In this document: positions 22,410 to 30,557 of the stretch, in pieces
Layout: each line of letters starts with the position of its first letter
Position numbering within the stretch: the first letter of the stretch is position 1
Notes under the pieces: model-generated
Told to the model about the DNA's origin: nothing
The model's database searches: none
The model's input: only the letters and a program-made list of their open reading frames with translations
Translations under genes and position numbers: made by a program
DNA from: Clostridiaceae bacterium
GTDB taxonomy: Bacteria > Bacillota > Clostridia > Oscillospirales > Acutalibacteraceae
Length of the DNA: 64,000 bases
NCBI GenBank assembly: GCA_021769555.1
Contig: JAETSR010000001.1
Coordinates: 248,001-312,000 of the forward strand
Direction of reading: 5' to 3'

Positions 22410-22994
22410 ATGAATAAAAAGGTAATTATTGTATGCGGGCGGCTGGCCTCGGGGAAGTCTACTTTTGCCGTGAAGCTGGCGGGGGAGCTGGGCGTGCCGT
22501 ATTTTGTGAAGGATACGTTCAAGAGCGCTTTGTGCCGGGGGATTGCCATTGGGGACAGGAGTATCAGCAGCCAGTTTTCAGCCGTTACTTTTAACGCTAT
22601 GCTGTATGGGGCCCAGAGGCTGTTCGAGGCCGGCGTGCCGGTCATTCTTGAGGGGAATTTTGTGCCCGCGGGGGTGAAGCCGGCGGATGAGGCGGGGGAG
22701 CTCAGGCGGCTCATTGAGGGGTACGGCTATGCGCCGCTGACATATAGGTTCACCGGTGATACGGATATACTATACCGGCGCTTTATTGAGCGGGAGCAGA
22801 CCCCGGAGCGGGGGGAGGCCAACCGGATAGGGCGCGCGGTGGCTTTGGAGGACTTCGAGGGCTGGTGCCGGGGGCTGGACGGCTTTGACATTGGCGGCGA
22901 GGTGATAGAGGTGGACACCACGGACTTCGGGCAGGTGGACACAGAGGGCCTTGTGGAGGCCGGGCGGCGGTTCCTTGGGTCACAGCAGAAATAG
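22410..22994 (+). CDS. P-loop kinase-like ATPase
   Basis: A 194-residue P-loop protein with Walker A GRLASGKST (near residue 9), the lid-type region and ILEGNFVP near 81, and arginine-rich RRFIEREQTPERGEANR near 130. It resembles the AAA_33/zeta-like small-molecule kinases, including antibiotic phosphotransferases. The substrate is unknown. ATG 22410 follows GAGGAGCG; the ATG at 22380 would lie inside the divergent locus 3b promoter. It is divergent from that toxin and stands alone. Confidence 0.75.
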   Translation: MNKKVIIVCGRLASGKSTFAVKLAGELGVPYFVKDTFKSALCRGIAIGDRSISSQFSAVTFNAMLYGAQRLFEAGVPVILEGNFVPAGVKPADEAGELRRLIEGYGYAPLTYRFTGDTDILYRRFIEREQTPERGEANRIGRAVALEDFEGWCRGLDGFDIGGEVIEVDTTDFGQVDTEGLVEAGRRFLGSQQK

Positions 22995-22997
22995 GGC

Positions 22998-23039
22998 TTG
23001 CATATTTCCCCACACTTTGCTACAATAGTGGGGAAATAT
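22998..23039 (+). promoter_or_regulatory. Cyclophilin gene promoter inside a 12-base inverted repeat
   Basis: TTGCAT (22998-23003), 17 bases, TACAAT (23021-23026). The arms ATATTTCCCCAC (23002-23013) and GTGGGGAAATAT (23028-23039) are a perfect inverted repeat that encloses the -10 box, a likely operator or leader stem. Confidence 0.65.
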
Positions 23040-23058
23040 TTTTTAGGAGGACAAACAC

Positions 23059-23919
23059 TTGAAGAAATTATTATGCTTAATTATCACCCTTGCCCTGGCG
23101 CTGGGCCTGGCCGCGTGCGGGGATGGCAGCGGGAGCGGGGATGATTCCACGAAGGTGCTTGAGGGGGGCAGCGAGACGGTCCCCATGGAGGAGCTCACGG
23201 CTAAGAGCTCCGGGAAGAAGCTGGGCTGGCAGCTTGAGGCCCCGGAGAAGGGGGAGGAGATAGCCGTCGTCACCATGGAGAGCGGGGAGGTCTTCAAAAT
23301 CCGGTTCTTCCCAAATGAGGCCCCCAAGGCGGTGTACAACTTCAAGAAGCACGCCGCGGACGGCTATTTTGACGGCATGGCTATGCACAGGGTTATAGCC
23401 AACTTCATGATACAGGGCGGGAGCCCCAACGGCACCGGCACAGACGGGGAGAGCGTCTGGGGGAAGGACTTTGAGGACGAGTTTGACAAGAGTTTGGTGA
23501 ACATCGACGGCGCGCTGGCTATGGCGAACGCGGGGCCGGGGACTAACGGGAGCCAGTTCTTTATCAACTGCACCGGGACGCCGGCTTCAAGCGAAATGTG
23601 GACTTATTATGACAGCCAGTATGAGATGTTCAAGGAGATGTATAAGGAGAATAAGGAGGAGATGGACAAGAACCCCAACGCCAAGACGCTGGATATGAGC
23701 AAGGTGACGGATGAGTATAAGAAGCTGTATGAGGAGCATGGGGGGAATATGCACCTGGACGGGGCGTATTCCACTAATGGGACTGGGCATACGGTGTTCG
23801 GGCAGGTGTTTGAGGGGATGGACGGAGTTTATTCGCTGTCGAATGCTGAGACGGACGCAAACGATAAGCCGGTGACGGATATGGTGATTGCCAGCGTGAA
23901 GATTGAGGCTTACGAGTAA
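23059..23919 (+). CDS. Cyclophilin-type peptidyl-prolyl isomerase lipoprotein
   Basis: Catalyses proline cis-trans isomerisation outside the cytoplasmic membrane. It starts at TTG 23059 behind AGGAGG with a lipoprotein signal (MKKLLCLIITLALALGLAAC, lipobox LAAC) and a Gly/Ser-rich linker. The cyclophilin domain (about 75-286) shows FFPNEAPKAVYNFKKHA, FDGMAMHRVIANFMIQGG and ALAMANAGPGTNGSQFFINC, with the family's catalytic arginine in MHRV. An insertion of about 45 residues rich in Lys/Glu (KEMYKENKEEMDKNPN) splits the domain before the HTVFGQVFEGMDGV end. It is monocistronic. Confidence 0.93.
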   Translation: MKKLLCLIITLALALGLAACGDGSGSGDDSTKVLEGGSETVPMEELTAKSSGKKLGWQLEAPEKGEEIAVVTMESGEVFKIRFFPNEAPKAVYNFKKHAADGYFDGMAMHRVIANFMIQGGSPNGTGTDGESVWGKDFEDEFDKSLVNIDGALAMANAGPGTNGSQFFINCTGTPASSEMWTYYDSQYEMFKEMYKENKEEMDKNPNAKTLDMSKVTDEYKKLYEEHGGNMHLDGAYSTNGTGHTVFGQVFEGMDGVYSLSNAETDANDKPVTDMVIASVKIEAYE

Positions 23920-23928
23920 GTAGGTAAA

Positions 23929-23990
23929 AATTGCGCGGTCAAGGTGCGTTAGGCACCTTGCAGGGTTTTTAGGGGCAGAGCCCCTAAATC
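23929..23990 (+). repeat. Palindromic intergenic repeat after the cyclophilin gene
   Basis: CAAGGTGCGTTAGGCACCTTG is a hairpin, followed by GGGTTTTTAGGGGCAGAGCCCCTAA. The GGGGCAGAGCCCC core also occurs at 33426. Confidence 0.6.
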
Positions 23991-24019
23991 GCCGAAGGCC
24001 TTAAATGTGCAAAGAAAAT

Positions 24020-24045
24020 AACCCCTTTCCGAATGGAAAGGGGTT
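24020..24045. terminator. Bidirectional terminator between cyclophilin and icd genes
   Basis: AACCCCTTTCC pairs with GGAAAGGGGTT across a 4-base loop, with A/T-rich tails on both sides. Confidence 0.8.
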
Positions 24046-24057
24046 AAATATTTTACC

Positions 24058-25275
24058 TCAAAGTTTAGCCTCAAGCCGCTCTTTAATAGCCAGCAGGAAG
24101 TCCTGAGTATTAACTTTCCTGATGTCCGGCAGGGTGGACATGGCGGCGAGGTCCCCGGTCATGATACCGGCCTCAATAGTCTCAACAGCCGCGCTCTCAA
24201 GCTTGTCCGCAAATCCAGCCAGCCGGTCGTTACCGTCAAGCTGCCCGCGCTTGCGAAGGGCCCCGGTCCAGGCAAAGAGGGTAGCTATGGAGTTTGTAGA
24301 AGTCTCCTCCCCCTTGAGGTGCTTGTAGTAGTGCCGTGTGACAGTGCCGTGGGCGGCCTCGTACTCGCAGGCGCCGTCGGGGGCTACCAGCACAGAGGTC
24401 ATCATGCCCAGGCTCCCAAAGGCCGTCGCCACCATATCGCTCATGACGTCGCCGTCGTAGTTCTTGCAGGCCCAGATGAACCCGCCCTCGCTTCTGACGA
24501 CCCTTGCAACGGCGTCGTCGATGAGGGTGTAGAAGTACTCGATACCCGCCTGGGCGAACTTTTTCGCGTACTCATTATCGAATATTTCCTGGAAAATATC
24601 CTTAAAGCGGTGGTCATACTTCTTGGAAATAGTGTCCTTGGCGGAGAACCAGATGTCCTGCTTGGTGTCCAGGGCAAAGTTGAAGCAGGAGCGGGCGAAG
24701 CTCTCAATGCTCGCGTCCACGTTGAACTGGCCCTGGAACACGCCGCCGCTCTCCTTAAACTGGTGGACGGTCTGACGCTGCTGGGTGCCGTCGGGGAGGG
24801 TGACTACTATCTCCGCTTTAGACCCGGCGGGGACTATGGTTTCAGTGTTCTTGTAGATGTCCCCAAAGGCGTGGCGGGCAATGGTGATGGGCTTCTTCCA
24901 GCCGGGGATGTAGGGGGTTATGCCCTTGACCAAAATGGGCGCGCGGAAGACAGTGCCGTCCATGATGGCCCGGATGGTGCCGTTTGGCGACTTCCACATC
25001 TCATGGAGCTTGTACTCATCCATGCGCTGGGCGTTGGGGGTTATGGTGGCGCACTTGACGGCCACGCCGTACTTCTTGGCGGCGTTTGCGGAATCGACAG
25101 TCACCTGGTCGCCAGTCTCGTCCCGGTGGGGGAGGCCCAGGTCGTAGTACTCTAAATTCAGGTCGATATAGGGCGAGAGGAGCATGTCCTTAATGAGGGC
25201 CCAGATTACCCGGGTCATCTCGTCGCCGTCCATCTCCACCAGGGGGGTGCTCATGGGAATTTTCTCAAAGCTCAT
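24058..25275 (-). CDS. icd: Isocitrate dehydrogenase, NADP-dependent
   Basis: Oxidatively decarboxylates isocitrate to 2-oxoglutarate. The 405-residue protein belongs to the eukaryote-like homodimeric class: it opens with PLVEMDGDEMTRVIW, carries the AAKKYGVAVKCATITPNAQRM region near 66, the substrate loop KSPNGTIRAIMDGTVFRAPI near 95 and the metal-binding KNYDGDVMSDMVATAFG near 270. ATG 25275 overlaps the aconitase stop as ATGA and has AAGGGAG upstream, so both are co-translated. With citrate synthase this completes the oxidative route to 2-oxoglutarate. Its terminator is at 24020-24045. Confidence 0.97.
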   Translation of the reverse strand: MSFEKIPMSTPLVEMDGDEMTRVIWALIKDMLLSPYIDLNLEYYDLGLPHRDETGDQVTVDSANAAKKYGVAVKCATITPNAQRMDEYKLHEMWKSPNGTIRAIMDGTVFRAPILVKGITPYIPGWKKPITIARHAFGDIYKNTETIVPAGSKAEIVVTLPDGTQQRQTVHQFKESGGVFQGQFNVDASIESFARSCFNFALDTKQDIWFSAKDTISKKYDHRFKDIFQEIFDNEYAKKFAQAGIEYFYTLIDDAVARVVRSEGGFIWACKNYDGDVMSDMVATAFGSLGMMTSVLVAPDGACEYEAAHGTVTRHYYKHLKGEETSTNSIATLFAWTGALRKRGQLDGNDRLAGFADKLESAAVETIEAGIMTGDLAAMSTLPDIRKVNTQDFLLAIKERLEAKL

Positions 25276-27206
25276 AGGTTTTCTCCCTTCGTGTAGTTGA
25301 GTAAGCCGCCGGCTAAGACCATATCCCGCTGGCGGGGGGTGAGTACGGCCTTTAGCTTGAAGCTCTGGCCGGTGGTATCGTCTGTAAGGGTCACGTCATT
25401 TCCTGACAGGAGCTCGCTCTTCACATTGGGCAGGCTGAGGCTGTCCATCTGACTTATCTTGTCATAGTCCCCCTCGTCAGTAAATTGCAGGGGGAGTATG
25501 CCGGTGTTGGCAAGGTTTGCCGCGTGTATGCGGGCGTAGCTCTTGGCTATCACGGCATTAATCCCCAGGTACAGGGGCACAAGGGCCGCGTGCTCCCGGG
25601 AGGAGCCCTGGCCGTAGTTGTGGCCGGCTATCACCATGCCGCCCCCCTCTTTTTTACAGCGCTCGGGGAAGTCCTTGTCGCAGACGGCGAAGCAGAACTG
25701 TGAGAGGTAGGGCACGTTAGAGCGGTAGGGGAGAATCTTCGCCCCGGCGGGCATGATGTGGTCGGTGGTGATATTGTCCCCAACCTTTAGTACCGCCCGG
25801 CCGGAAACGCTGTCCGTAAGGGGACCGGCGATGGGCAGGGGCTTTATATTTGGGCCGCGCACCACGTCCACCGTCTCCATGAGGGGCTCCTCGATGGGGG
25901 GGAGTATCAGGTTGTCGTTGATGATGAAGCTCTCGGGCATGTCAATACTGACATAATCCCCCAGTGTCCGGGGGTCGGTGAAGACCCCGGCTATGGCAGA
26001 GACGGCGGCAGTCTCGGGGCTCACCAGGTACACCTGGGCGTCGGCGGTGCCGGAGCGGCCCTCGAAGTTGCGGTTGAAGGTCCTCAAGGATACCCCCGCG
26101 GAATTGGGGGACTGTCCCATGCCTATGCAGGGGCCGCAGGCGCACTCGAGTATGCGTGCCCCAGCGGAAATCATGTCCGCGAGGGCGCCGTTTTCGGCCA
26201 GCATTTGATAGACCTGCTTTGAGCCGCAGCCGATGGTGAGGCTCACGTCCGGGTGGACGGTTTTTCCCTTGAGTATGGCCGCCACGCGCATCATGTCGAG
26301 ATATGAGGAGTTGGTGCAGGAGCCTATGCAGCACTGGTCTATCTTCATGCCGGAGAGCTCGCTGACGGGCTTCACCGCGTCCGGGCTGTGGGGGCAGGCG
26401 GCCAGGGGCTCGAGAGAGGTAAGGTCGATTTCTATCACCTCGTCGTACTCAGCGTCCGGGTCGGAGGAGAGCTCCACCCACTGGTCCTCACGGCCCTGGG
26501 CCTTGAGGAACTGCCGGGTGATGTCGTCGGAGGGGAAGACGGAGGTGGTTGCCCCAAGCTCCGCGCCCATGTTGGTGATGGTGGCCCGCTCGGGGACGGT
26601 AAGGGTTTTGACCCCCTCCCCGGCGTACTCGATAATCTTGCCCACGCCCCCCTTGACGCTCATTTTGCGGAGCACGGCTAGAATCACATCTTTAGCGCTG
26701 ACCCAGGGGGAGAGCTTCCCGGTGAGCTCAACCTTCGTCATGCTGGGCATGTTTATATGGTACTCGCCGCCGCCCATTGCCACGGCCACGTCCATGCCCC
26801 CCGCGCCGAAGGCCAGCATGCCTATGCCGCCGCCGGTGGGGGTGTGGCTGTCGGAGCCGATGAGGGTCTTGCCGGGAGCTCCGAAGCGCTCAAGGTGGAG
26901 CTGGTGGCAGATACCGTTGCCCGGGCGGGAGAAGTATATGCCGTGCTTTCGGGCCACAGTCTGGATATACCGGTGGTCGTCGGCGTTCTCGAAGCCGCTC
27001 TGGAGGGTGTTATGGTCGATATAGGCCACGCTCCTCTCGGTCTTGACTCTTGGCACCCCCATGGCCTCGAACTCAAGGTAGGCCATGGTGCCGGTGGCGT
27101 CCTGGGTGAGGGTCTGGTCGATGCGCAGGCCAACGTCCGCGCCCACGTTCATCTCGCCGCTGACGAGATGGGCCGCGATGATTTTTTGTGCGATAGTCTT
27201 GCCCAT
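25272..27206 (-). CDS. acnA: Aconitate hydratase
   Basis: Isomerises citrate to isocitrate using a [4Fe-4S] cluster. The 644-residue protein is of the shorter bacterial form, with cluster cysteines in IGSCTNSS near 302 and CACGPCIGMG near 369, the GSDSHTPTGGG substrate motif near 117 and the swivel-domain SSREHAALVP near 550. AAAGGAGCG precedes ATG 27206. It overlaps icd by four bases. Upstream, 48 bases separate it from the HAD gene with no terminator, so read-through from that operon is possible. The symmetric TAATAAATTTATTA (27223-27236) next to the ribosome site may be regulatory. Confidence 0.96.
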   Translation of the reverse strand: MGKTIAQKIIAAHLVSGEMNVGADVGLRIDQTLTQDATGTMAYLEFEAMGVPRVKTERSVAYIDHNTLQSGFENADDHRYIQTVARKHGIYFSRPGNGICHQLHLERFGAPGKTLIGSDSHTPTGGGIGMLAFGAGGMDVAVAMGGGEYHINMPSMTKVELTGKLSPWVSAKDVILAVLRKMSVKGGVGKIIEYAGEGVKTLTVPERATITNMGAELGATTSVFPSDDITRQFLKAQGREDQWVELSSDPDAEYDEVIEIDLTSLEPLAACPHSPDAVKPVSELSGMKIDQCCIGSCTNSSYLDMMRVAAILKGKTVHPDVSLTIGCGSKQVYQMLAENGALADMISAGARILECACGPCIGMGQSPNSAGVSLRTFNRNFEGRSGTADAQVYLVSPETAAVSAIAGVFTDPRTLGDYVSIDMPESFIINDNLILPPIEEPLMETVDVVRGPNIKPLPIAGPLTDSVSGRAVLKVGDNITTDHIMPAGAKILPYRSNVPYLSQFCFAVCDKDFPERCKKEGGGMVIAGHNYGQGSSREHAALVPLYLGINAVIAKSYARIHAANLANTGILPLQFTDEGDYDKISQMDSLSLPNVKSELLSGNDVTLTDDTTGQSFKLKAVLTPRQRDMVLAGGLLNYTKGENL

Positions 27207-27222
27207 AGTGTACGCTCCTTTA

Positions 27223-27236
27223 TAATAAATTTATTA
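27223..27236. promoter_or_regulatory. Palindrome before the aconitase ribosome site
   Basis: TAATAAATTTATTA is a perfect 14-base palindrome between the HAD gene stop and the acnA ribosome site. It could be an operator; no clear promoter boxes were found here. Confidence 0.35.
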
Positions 27237-27254
27237 CTTTTATGAGATGGCTTT

Positions 27255-28010
27255 TTAAGGTTCACGCCCTGAAAAATAAGTCATAAGCTCCCCCCAGCCG
27301 GAAACCGTCAGATAGGGAAACTCCGCGCCCTCCGGCTCGCCGCCTCGGTTCAGCCATACCGGGAATATCCCGGCAGAATTGGCCCCGCGCACGTCGAAGG
27401 AGAAGCTGTCGCCGCAGAACCAGACCTTGTCCGGGGGGAGCGCCGCCTTTCTGAGGGCTATCTGAAAGAGGAGAGGGTCGGGCTTGCGGACGCCGTACTC
27501 GCTGGACGCCAAGACGAACTCGAAGGAGTGGGCGGGGAAGAGGCGGCTCAGGCGGTGGGCGAGTGCGTTTCCTGACCAGCCGATATTGCTTATCACTCCT
27601 GTTCTGACCCCCTGCGCTCTCAAGAGCTCCAGCATTTTTTCTGTGCCCGGGTGGGGGGTGCTGGGGGAGGAGCTGTCCATGAGCGTGAGCTCTATCTCCG
27701 GCAGGGGGAGGGAAAATTCCAGGCCCAGCGCCTGAGACACTGCCCGGAGCTGTTGCCACTCATGTATCTCCCAGCCACCTTTGCGGGCGGCAGAGAGGCT
27801 TCGGGAAGCGGAGAAGCGCCGCCAAAGGCTGTCGGCGAGCTCATAGGCCTCTGTGGGGCCCACATCCTCCGGCTTGGAGCGCACCCACTGAAAGACCGCC
27901 CGCCAACCCCTCAGAAAGTCCGGGGCGGGCTCGAAGGCGAGGGTGTCCCCGTAGTCGAAAAGCACCAGCTCGGGCCTGCCTGTCCCTGTGCAGTTTATAA
28001 AGCGCCCCAT
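27255..28010 (-). CDS. HAD-superfamily hydrolase
   Basis: A 251-residue phosphatase-like protein of the HAD fold. Motif I is LFDYGDTLAFEP near residue 17, where the second conserved aspartate is shifted to DYGDT; motif II is ISNIGWSG near 142; motif III is RKPDPLLF near 182 and motif IV FCGDSFSFDVRGA near 204. It would dephosphorylate a small metabolite. ATG 28010 follows GAAGGTG. It is 20 bases downstream of the AEC transporter gene on the same strand. Confidence 0.88.
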   Translation of the reverse strand: MGRFINCTGTGRPELVLFDYGDTLAFEPAPDFLRGWRAVFQWVRSKPEDVGPTEAYELADSLWRRFSASRSLSAARKGGWEIHEWQQLRAVSQALGLEFSLPLPEIELTLMDSSSPSTPHPGTEKMLELLRAQGVRTGVISNIGWSGNALAHRLSRLFPAHSFEFVLASSEYGVRKPDPLLFQIALRKAALPPDKVWFCGDSFSFDVRGANSAGIFPVWLNRGGEPEGAEFPYLTVSGWGELMTYFSGREP

Positions 28011-28030
28011 AGAATCACCTTCTATACTTT

Positions 28031-28969
28031 CTAAAAGAACCCAAAATAGTTGAGCCCCCAAATATACAAAAACATCGTCCCGATAGAGAGCACCGAGCTG
28101 AACACCACCAGCTGACCCGCGAGCTGGTCGTCGCCGCCCATCTGCTGGGCCATGGTGAAGCTGGACACGGCGATGGGGGAGCCGAAGACGGTGAGGAGCA
28201 CCGCGAGCTCCGCGCCCCGAAAGCCCATGAGGATGGCCACGCCCACGAAGGCGGCGGGGTAGACTATGAGCTTCACGAAGAGGGTTATGAGGAGGGGCCT
28301 CGCGCACCGGCCTGTTTCGCCGAAGGAGAGGGACGCGCCCAGCACCACGAAGGCGAGGGGCGTGGCGATGCCCCCGAGGGTGGACATGGTGCTGTGGAGC
28401 ACCTTGGGGAGGTACCAGCTGAAGTGGTTGAAGAGTATGCCGAGGATAGAGGCGATTATCAGGGGGTTGGTGACTATCCCCAGGAGCACCCCCCAGAGGT
28501 TTGGCCGCTGACCGTTGAACATCTCGAGAGCGAGCACCGCGAGGGCGTTGAACATGGGGATTATCACGGCGATGAGCAGGGAGGCCGTGCCCGCGGCGCT
28601 GTCGCCGAAGAGGGCCATGCTGATGGGGATGCCGAAGAGCACGAAGTTGCTCCTGAACATGCCCTGGAGCATGACCCCCCGGCGGGAGTTGTCCTGCTCG
28701 GTGAGGAGCACCAGCACAAGGGAGATAAGGAACTCAATGAGCACCCCCGCCGCCGCGAAGAATAGGAGGTCGTTGCGGAGGCTCGCGCTGGTGCCGGTAT
28801 CGTATATGTTAATGAAAATCATCAGCGGCAGGAACACCTTGAAGATGCACTTATTCACCTGCCGGGCCGAGGCCTCGTTCAGAAGGCCCGTGAGCCGTAT
28901 CACATAGCCTATGGCCATCATCAGGAACAGGGGCAGAACGGCGTTTACGGATATCATCAGGCTGTCCAA
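28031..28969 (-). CDS. AEC-family (auxin efflux carrier-like) transporter
   Basis: A 312-residue permease with ten predicted helices in two five-helix halves, beginning MDSLMISVNAVLPLFLMMAI and including the family's first-half NKCIFKVFLPLMIFINIY and second-half ATPLAFVVLGASL. Members carry organic acids such as malate or malonate. It starts at TTG 28969 behind AAGGGGG, 13 bases after the coiled-coil gene stop, and is followed by the HAD gene. An organic-acid substrate would suit the neighbouring aconitase, but this is inference. Confidence 0.88.
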   Translation of the reverse strand: MDSLMISVNAVLPLFLMMAIGYVIRLTGLLNEASARQVNKCIFKVFLPLMIFINIYDTGTSASLRNDLLFFAAAGVLIEFLISLVLVLLTEQDNSRRGVMLQGMFRSNFVLFGIPISMALFGDSAAGTASLLIAVIIPMFNALAVLALEMFNGQRPNLWGVLLGIVTNPLIIASILGILFNHFSWYLPKVLHSTMSTLGGIATPLAFVVLGASLSFGETGRCARPLLITLFVKLIVYPAAFVGVAILMGFRGAELAVLLTVFGSPIAVSSFTMAQQMGGDDQLAGQLVVFSSVLSIGTMFLYIWGLNYFGFF

Positions 28970-28982
28970 TTTTCGGGCCCCC

Positions 28983-29639
28983 TTAGGCGGATATGTTATT
29001 TTCCAGCACGGACACGCGGGTATCGAGGCTGTCGGCTTTGTCCCTCAGCTCACTGATATCATCCTTTATCACGGTCTGCTCCTCGGTGAGGGCCTTGAAG
29101 CCCTCGGAAAGCGCGTCCAGGCGCTTCTCAACCTTCAGCTCGATATACACCTTCAGCCTGTGCTCGTGGCTGTCAAGCATATCCTGCACGGAGTCCACGA
29201 CCACGCCGAACTGCTCCTCAATGCCGTCCATCCGGGCGCTGAGGTTTTCCTCGACTGAGTCAATGTGTTTCTCGACTGAATCAATGTGCTTTTCGACTGA
29301 GTCAATGTGTTTCTCGACTGAGTCAATGTGTTTCTCGACTGAGTCAATACGCCCCTCGAGAGAATCCATACGTGTTTCGACTGAGCCCATGCGCCCCTCG
29401 AGAGAGTCCATGCGGTTTTCAACTGAGCCCATGCGTTTCTCAAGAGAGTCCATACGCCCATCAAGAGAATCCATGCGCCTATCAATGCCATCCATCCTGG
29501 CACTGAGGTTTTCTTCGACTGAGTCAATTTTTGCGTTGAGGTTTTTCTCGACCGAGTCGATTTTCGTGCTGAGGTGGTCGTGCATCTCCTTTACGGAGCT
29601 TGTGACAATGCGAAGCTGTTCCAGAATTTCATTTTCCAT
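28983..29639 (-). CDS. Coiled-coil heptad-repeat protein
   Basis: A 218-residue protein that is nearly all coiled coil. Residues about 20-135 consist of heptads such as MDSLEGR, IDSVEKH and MGSVENR, with Met/Ile at position a and Leu/Val at position d. Four successive copies of IDSVEKH are almost identical. The C-terminal third is a less regular helix. There is no membrane segment or signal peptide. Such proteins bundle or bridge partners; no function is assignable. The DNA shows a 21-base tandem repeat (29254-29510), so the length may vary between strains. It is first of an operon-like set with the AEC and HAD genes. Confidence 0.8.
   Translation of the reverse strand: MENEILEQLRIVTSSVKEMHDHLSTKIDSVEKNLNAKIDSVEENLSARMDGIDRRMDSLDGRMDSLEKRMGSVENRMDSLEGRMGSVETRMDSLEGRIDSVEKHIDSVEKHIDSVEKHIDSVEKHIDSVEENLSARMDGIEEQFGVVVDSVQDMLDSHEHRLKVYIELKVEKRLDALSEGFKALTEEQTVIKDDISELRDKADSLDTRVSVLENNISA
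29254..29510. repeat. 21-base in-frame tandem repeat
   Basis: About twelve units of CTCGACTGAGTCAATGTGTTT type. Units on the left are nearly identical and units on the right are increasingly diverged. Each codes for one heptad on the minus strand. Confidence 0.85.
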
Positions 29640-29675
29640 GGCGACTGTCCCCCGCTCTGTTTTACTTTACTGAAC

Positions 29676-29704
29676 AGTATACCACAAAACCGGCCCCTTG
29701 GCAA
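29676..29704 (-). promoter_or_regulatory. Promoter of the coiled-coil/AEC/HAD genes
   Basis: Minus strand TTGCCA (29699-29704), 17 bases, TATACT (29676-29681). Confidence 0.65.
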
Positions 29705-29718
29705 GTTATTCCCGCCCC

Positions 29719-29747
29719 TTGTAAACTCTCCCCAAATGCTGTATAAT
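29719..29747 (+). promoter_or_regulatory. Promoter of larB
   Basis: TTGTAA (29719-29724), 17 bases, TATAAT (29742-29747). Confidence 0.7.
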
Positions 29748-29778
29748 ATAGGTAATTTGCAAAAAAGGAGAGGGGAGA

Positions 29779-30525
29779 ATGGACCAGGCGGACGTAAAAA
29801 AAATTCTTGAGCAGGTGAGGAGCGGGGGCTGCACGGTGGACGAGGCGGTGCTGAGGCTGAAAATGGAGCCCTTTCGGGACCTGGGCTTTGCCAAGGTGGA
29901 CGGCCACAGGGGGCTTCGGCAGGGGGCCGCGGAGGTGATATACGGCGCGGGGAAGACCCCGGAGCAGATACGGGACATTGCCGCCAGCATGAGAGGGGAC
30001 GGCGAGCCCGCCGTGCTCATAACCCGCATGAGCCCGGAGGCCGCGGATATAGTCGGGGAGGCCCTGCCCCTAAATTACCATGAGATGGGCAGGGTGGGCA
30101 TTGTTGGGGAAATGCCCGAGGCGGACGGCCGGGGGAGCATAGTTGTTGCCACCGGCGGGACCAGCGACATGCCCGTTGCGGAGGAGGCGGCGCTGACGGC
30201 TGAGGTGCTGGGGAACACTGTTATAAGGCTCTACGACGTGGGTGTCGCGGGGCTTCACAGGACCCTCTCGCACCTTGAGGAGATAATGAGCGCCCGGGTG
30301 ATAATCGCCATCGCCGGGATGGAGGGGGCCCTTGCCAGCGTTATCGGGGGCCTTGCGGACTGCCCGGTGATAGCGGTGCCCACAAGCGTGGGCTACGGCG
30401 CCTCCTTCGGGGGGCTCTCGGCCCTGCTGTCCATGCTGAACTCCTGCGCCAGCGGGGTGAGCGTGGTGAACATCGACAACGGCTTCGGCGCGGGCTACCT
30501 TGCCAGCATGATAAACCATATCTGA
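29779..30525 (+). CDS. larB: LarB, carboxylase of nickel-pincer cofactor synthesis
   Basis: Carboxylates the pyridinium ring of nicotinic acid adenine dinucleotide, first step of the nickel-pincer nucleotide cofactor used by lactate racemase LarA and relatives. The 248-residue protein has the N-terminal helical extension (VRSGGCTVDEAVLRLKMEPF) and the PurE-like domain from about 110 (IVVATGGTSDMPVAEEAALTAEVLG, ... VVNIDNGFGAGYLASMI). AAAGGAG precedes ATG 29779. A LarC2-like gene follows after 32 bases. LarA and LarE are not in the window. Confidence 0.93.
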   Translation: MDQADVKKILEQVRSGGCTVDEAVLRLKMEPFRDLGFAKVDGHRGLRQGAAEVIYGAGKTPEQIRDIAASMRGDGEPAVLITRMSPEAADIVGEALPLNYHEMGRVGIVGEMPEADGRGSIVVATGGTSDMPVAEEAALTAEVLGNTVIRLYDVGVAGLHRTLSHLEEIMSARVIIAIAGMEGALASVIGGLADCPVIAVPTSVGYGASFGGLSALLSMLNSCASGVSVVNIDNGFGAGYLASMINHI

Positions 30526-30557
30526 ACATAGTATATTATAATAGAAAGGAGACGGCC

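Noticed and set aside
27255-28307. Longer HAD reading frame starting at 28307
   Set aside because: The added N-terminus is Arg/Gly/His-rich shadow sequence over the AEC gene; ATG 28010 has a good ribosome site.
29254-29510. Possible CRISPR array from regular short repeats
   Set aside because: Repeats are contiguous 21-base units without unique spacers and stay in frame within a gene.
28993-29673. Long Ser/Arg-rich plus-strand reading frame opposite the coiled-coil gene
   Set aside because: It mirrors the 21-base repeat on the other strand and has no ribosome site; the minus-strand frame is a regular heptad coiled coil with a promoter.
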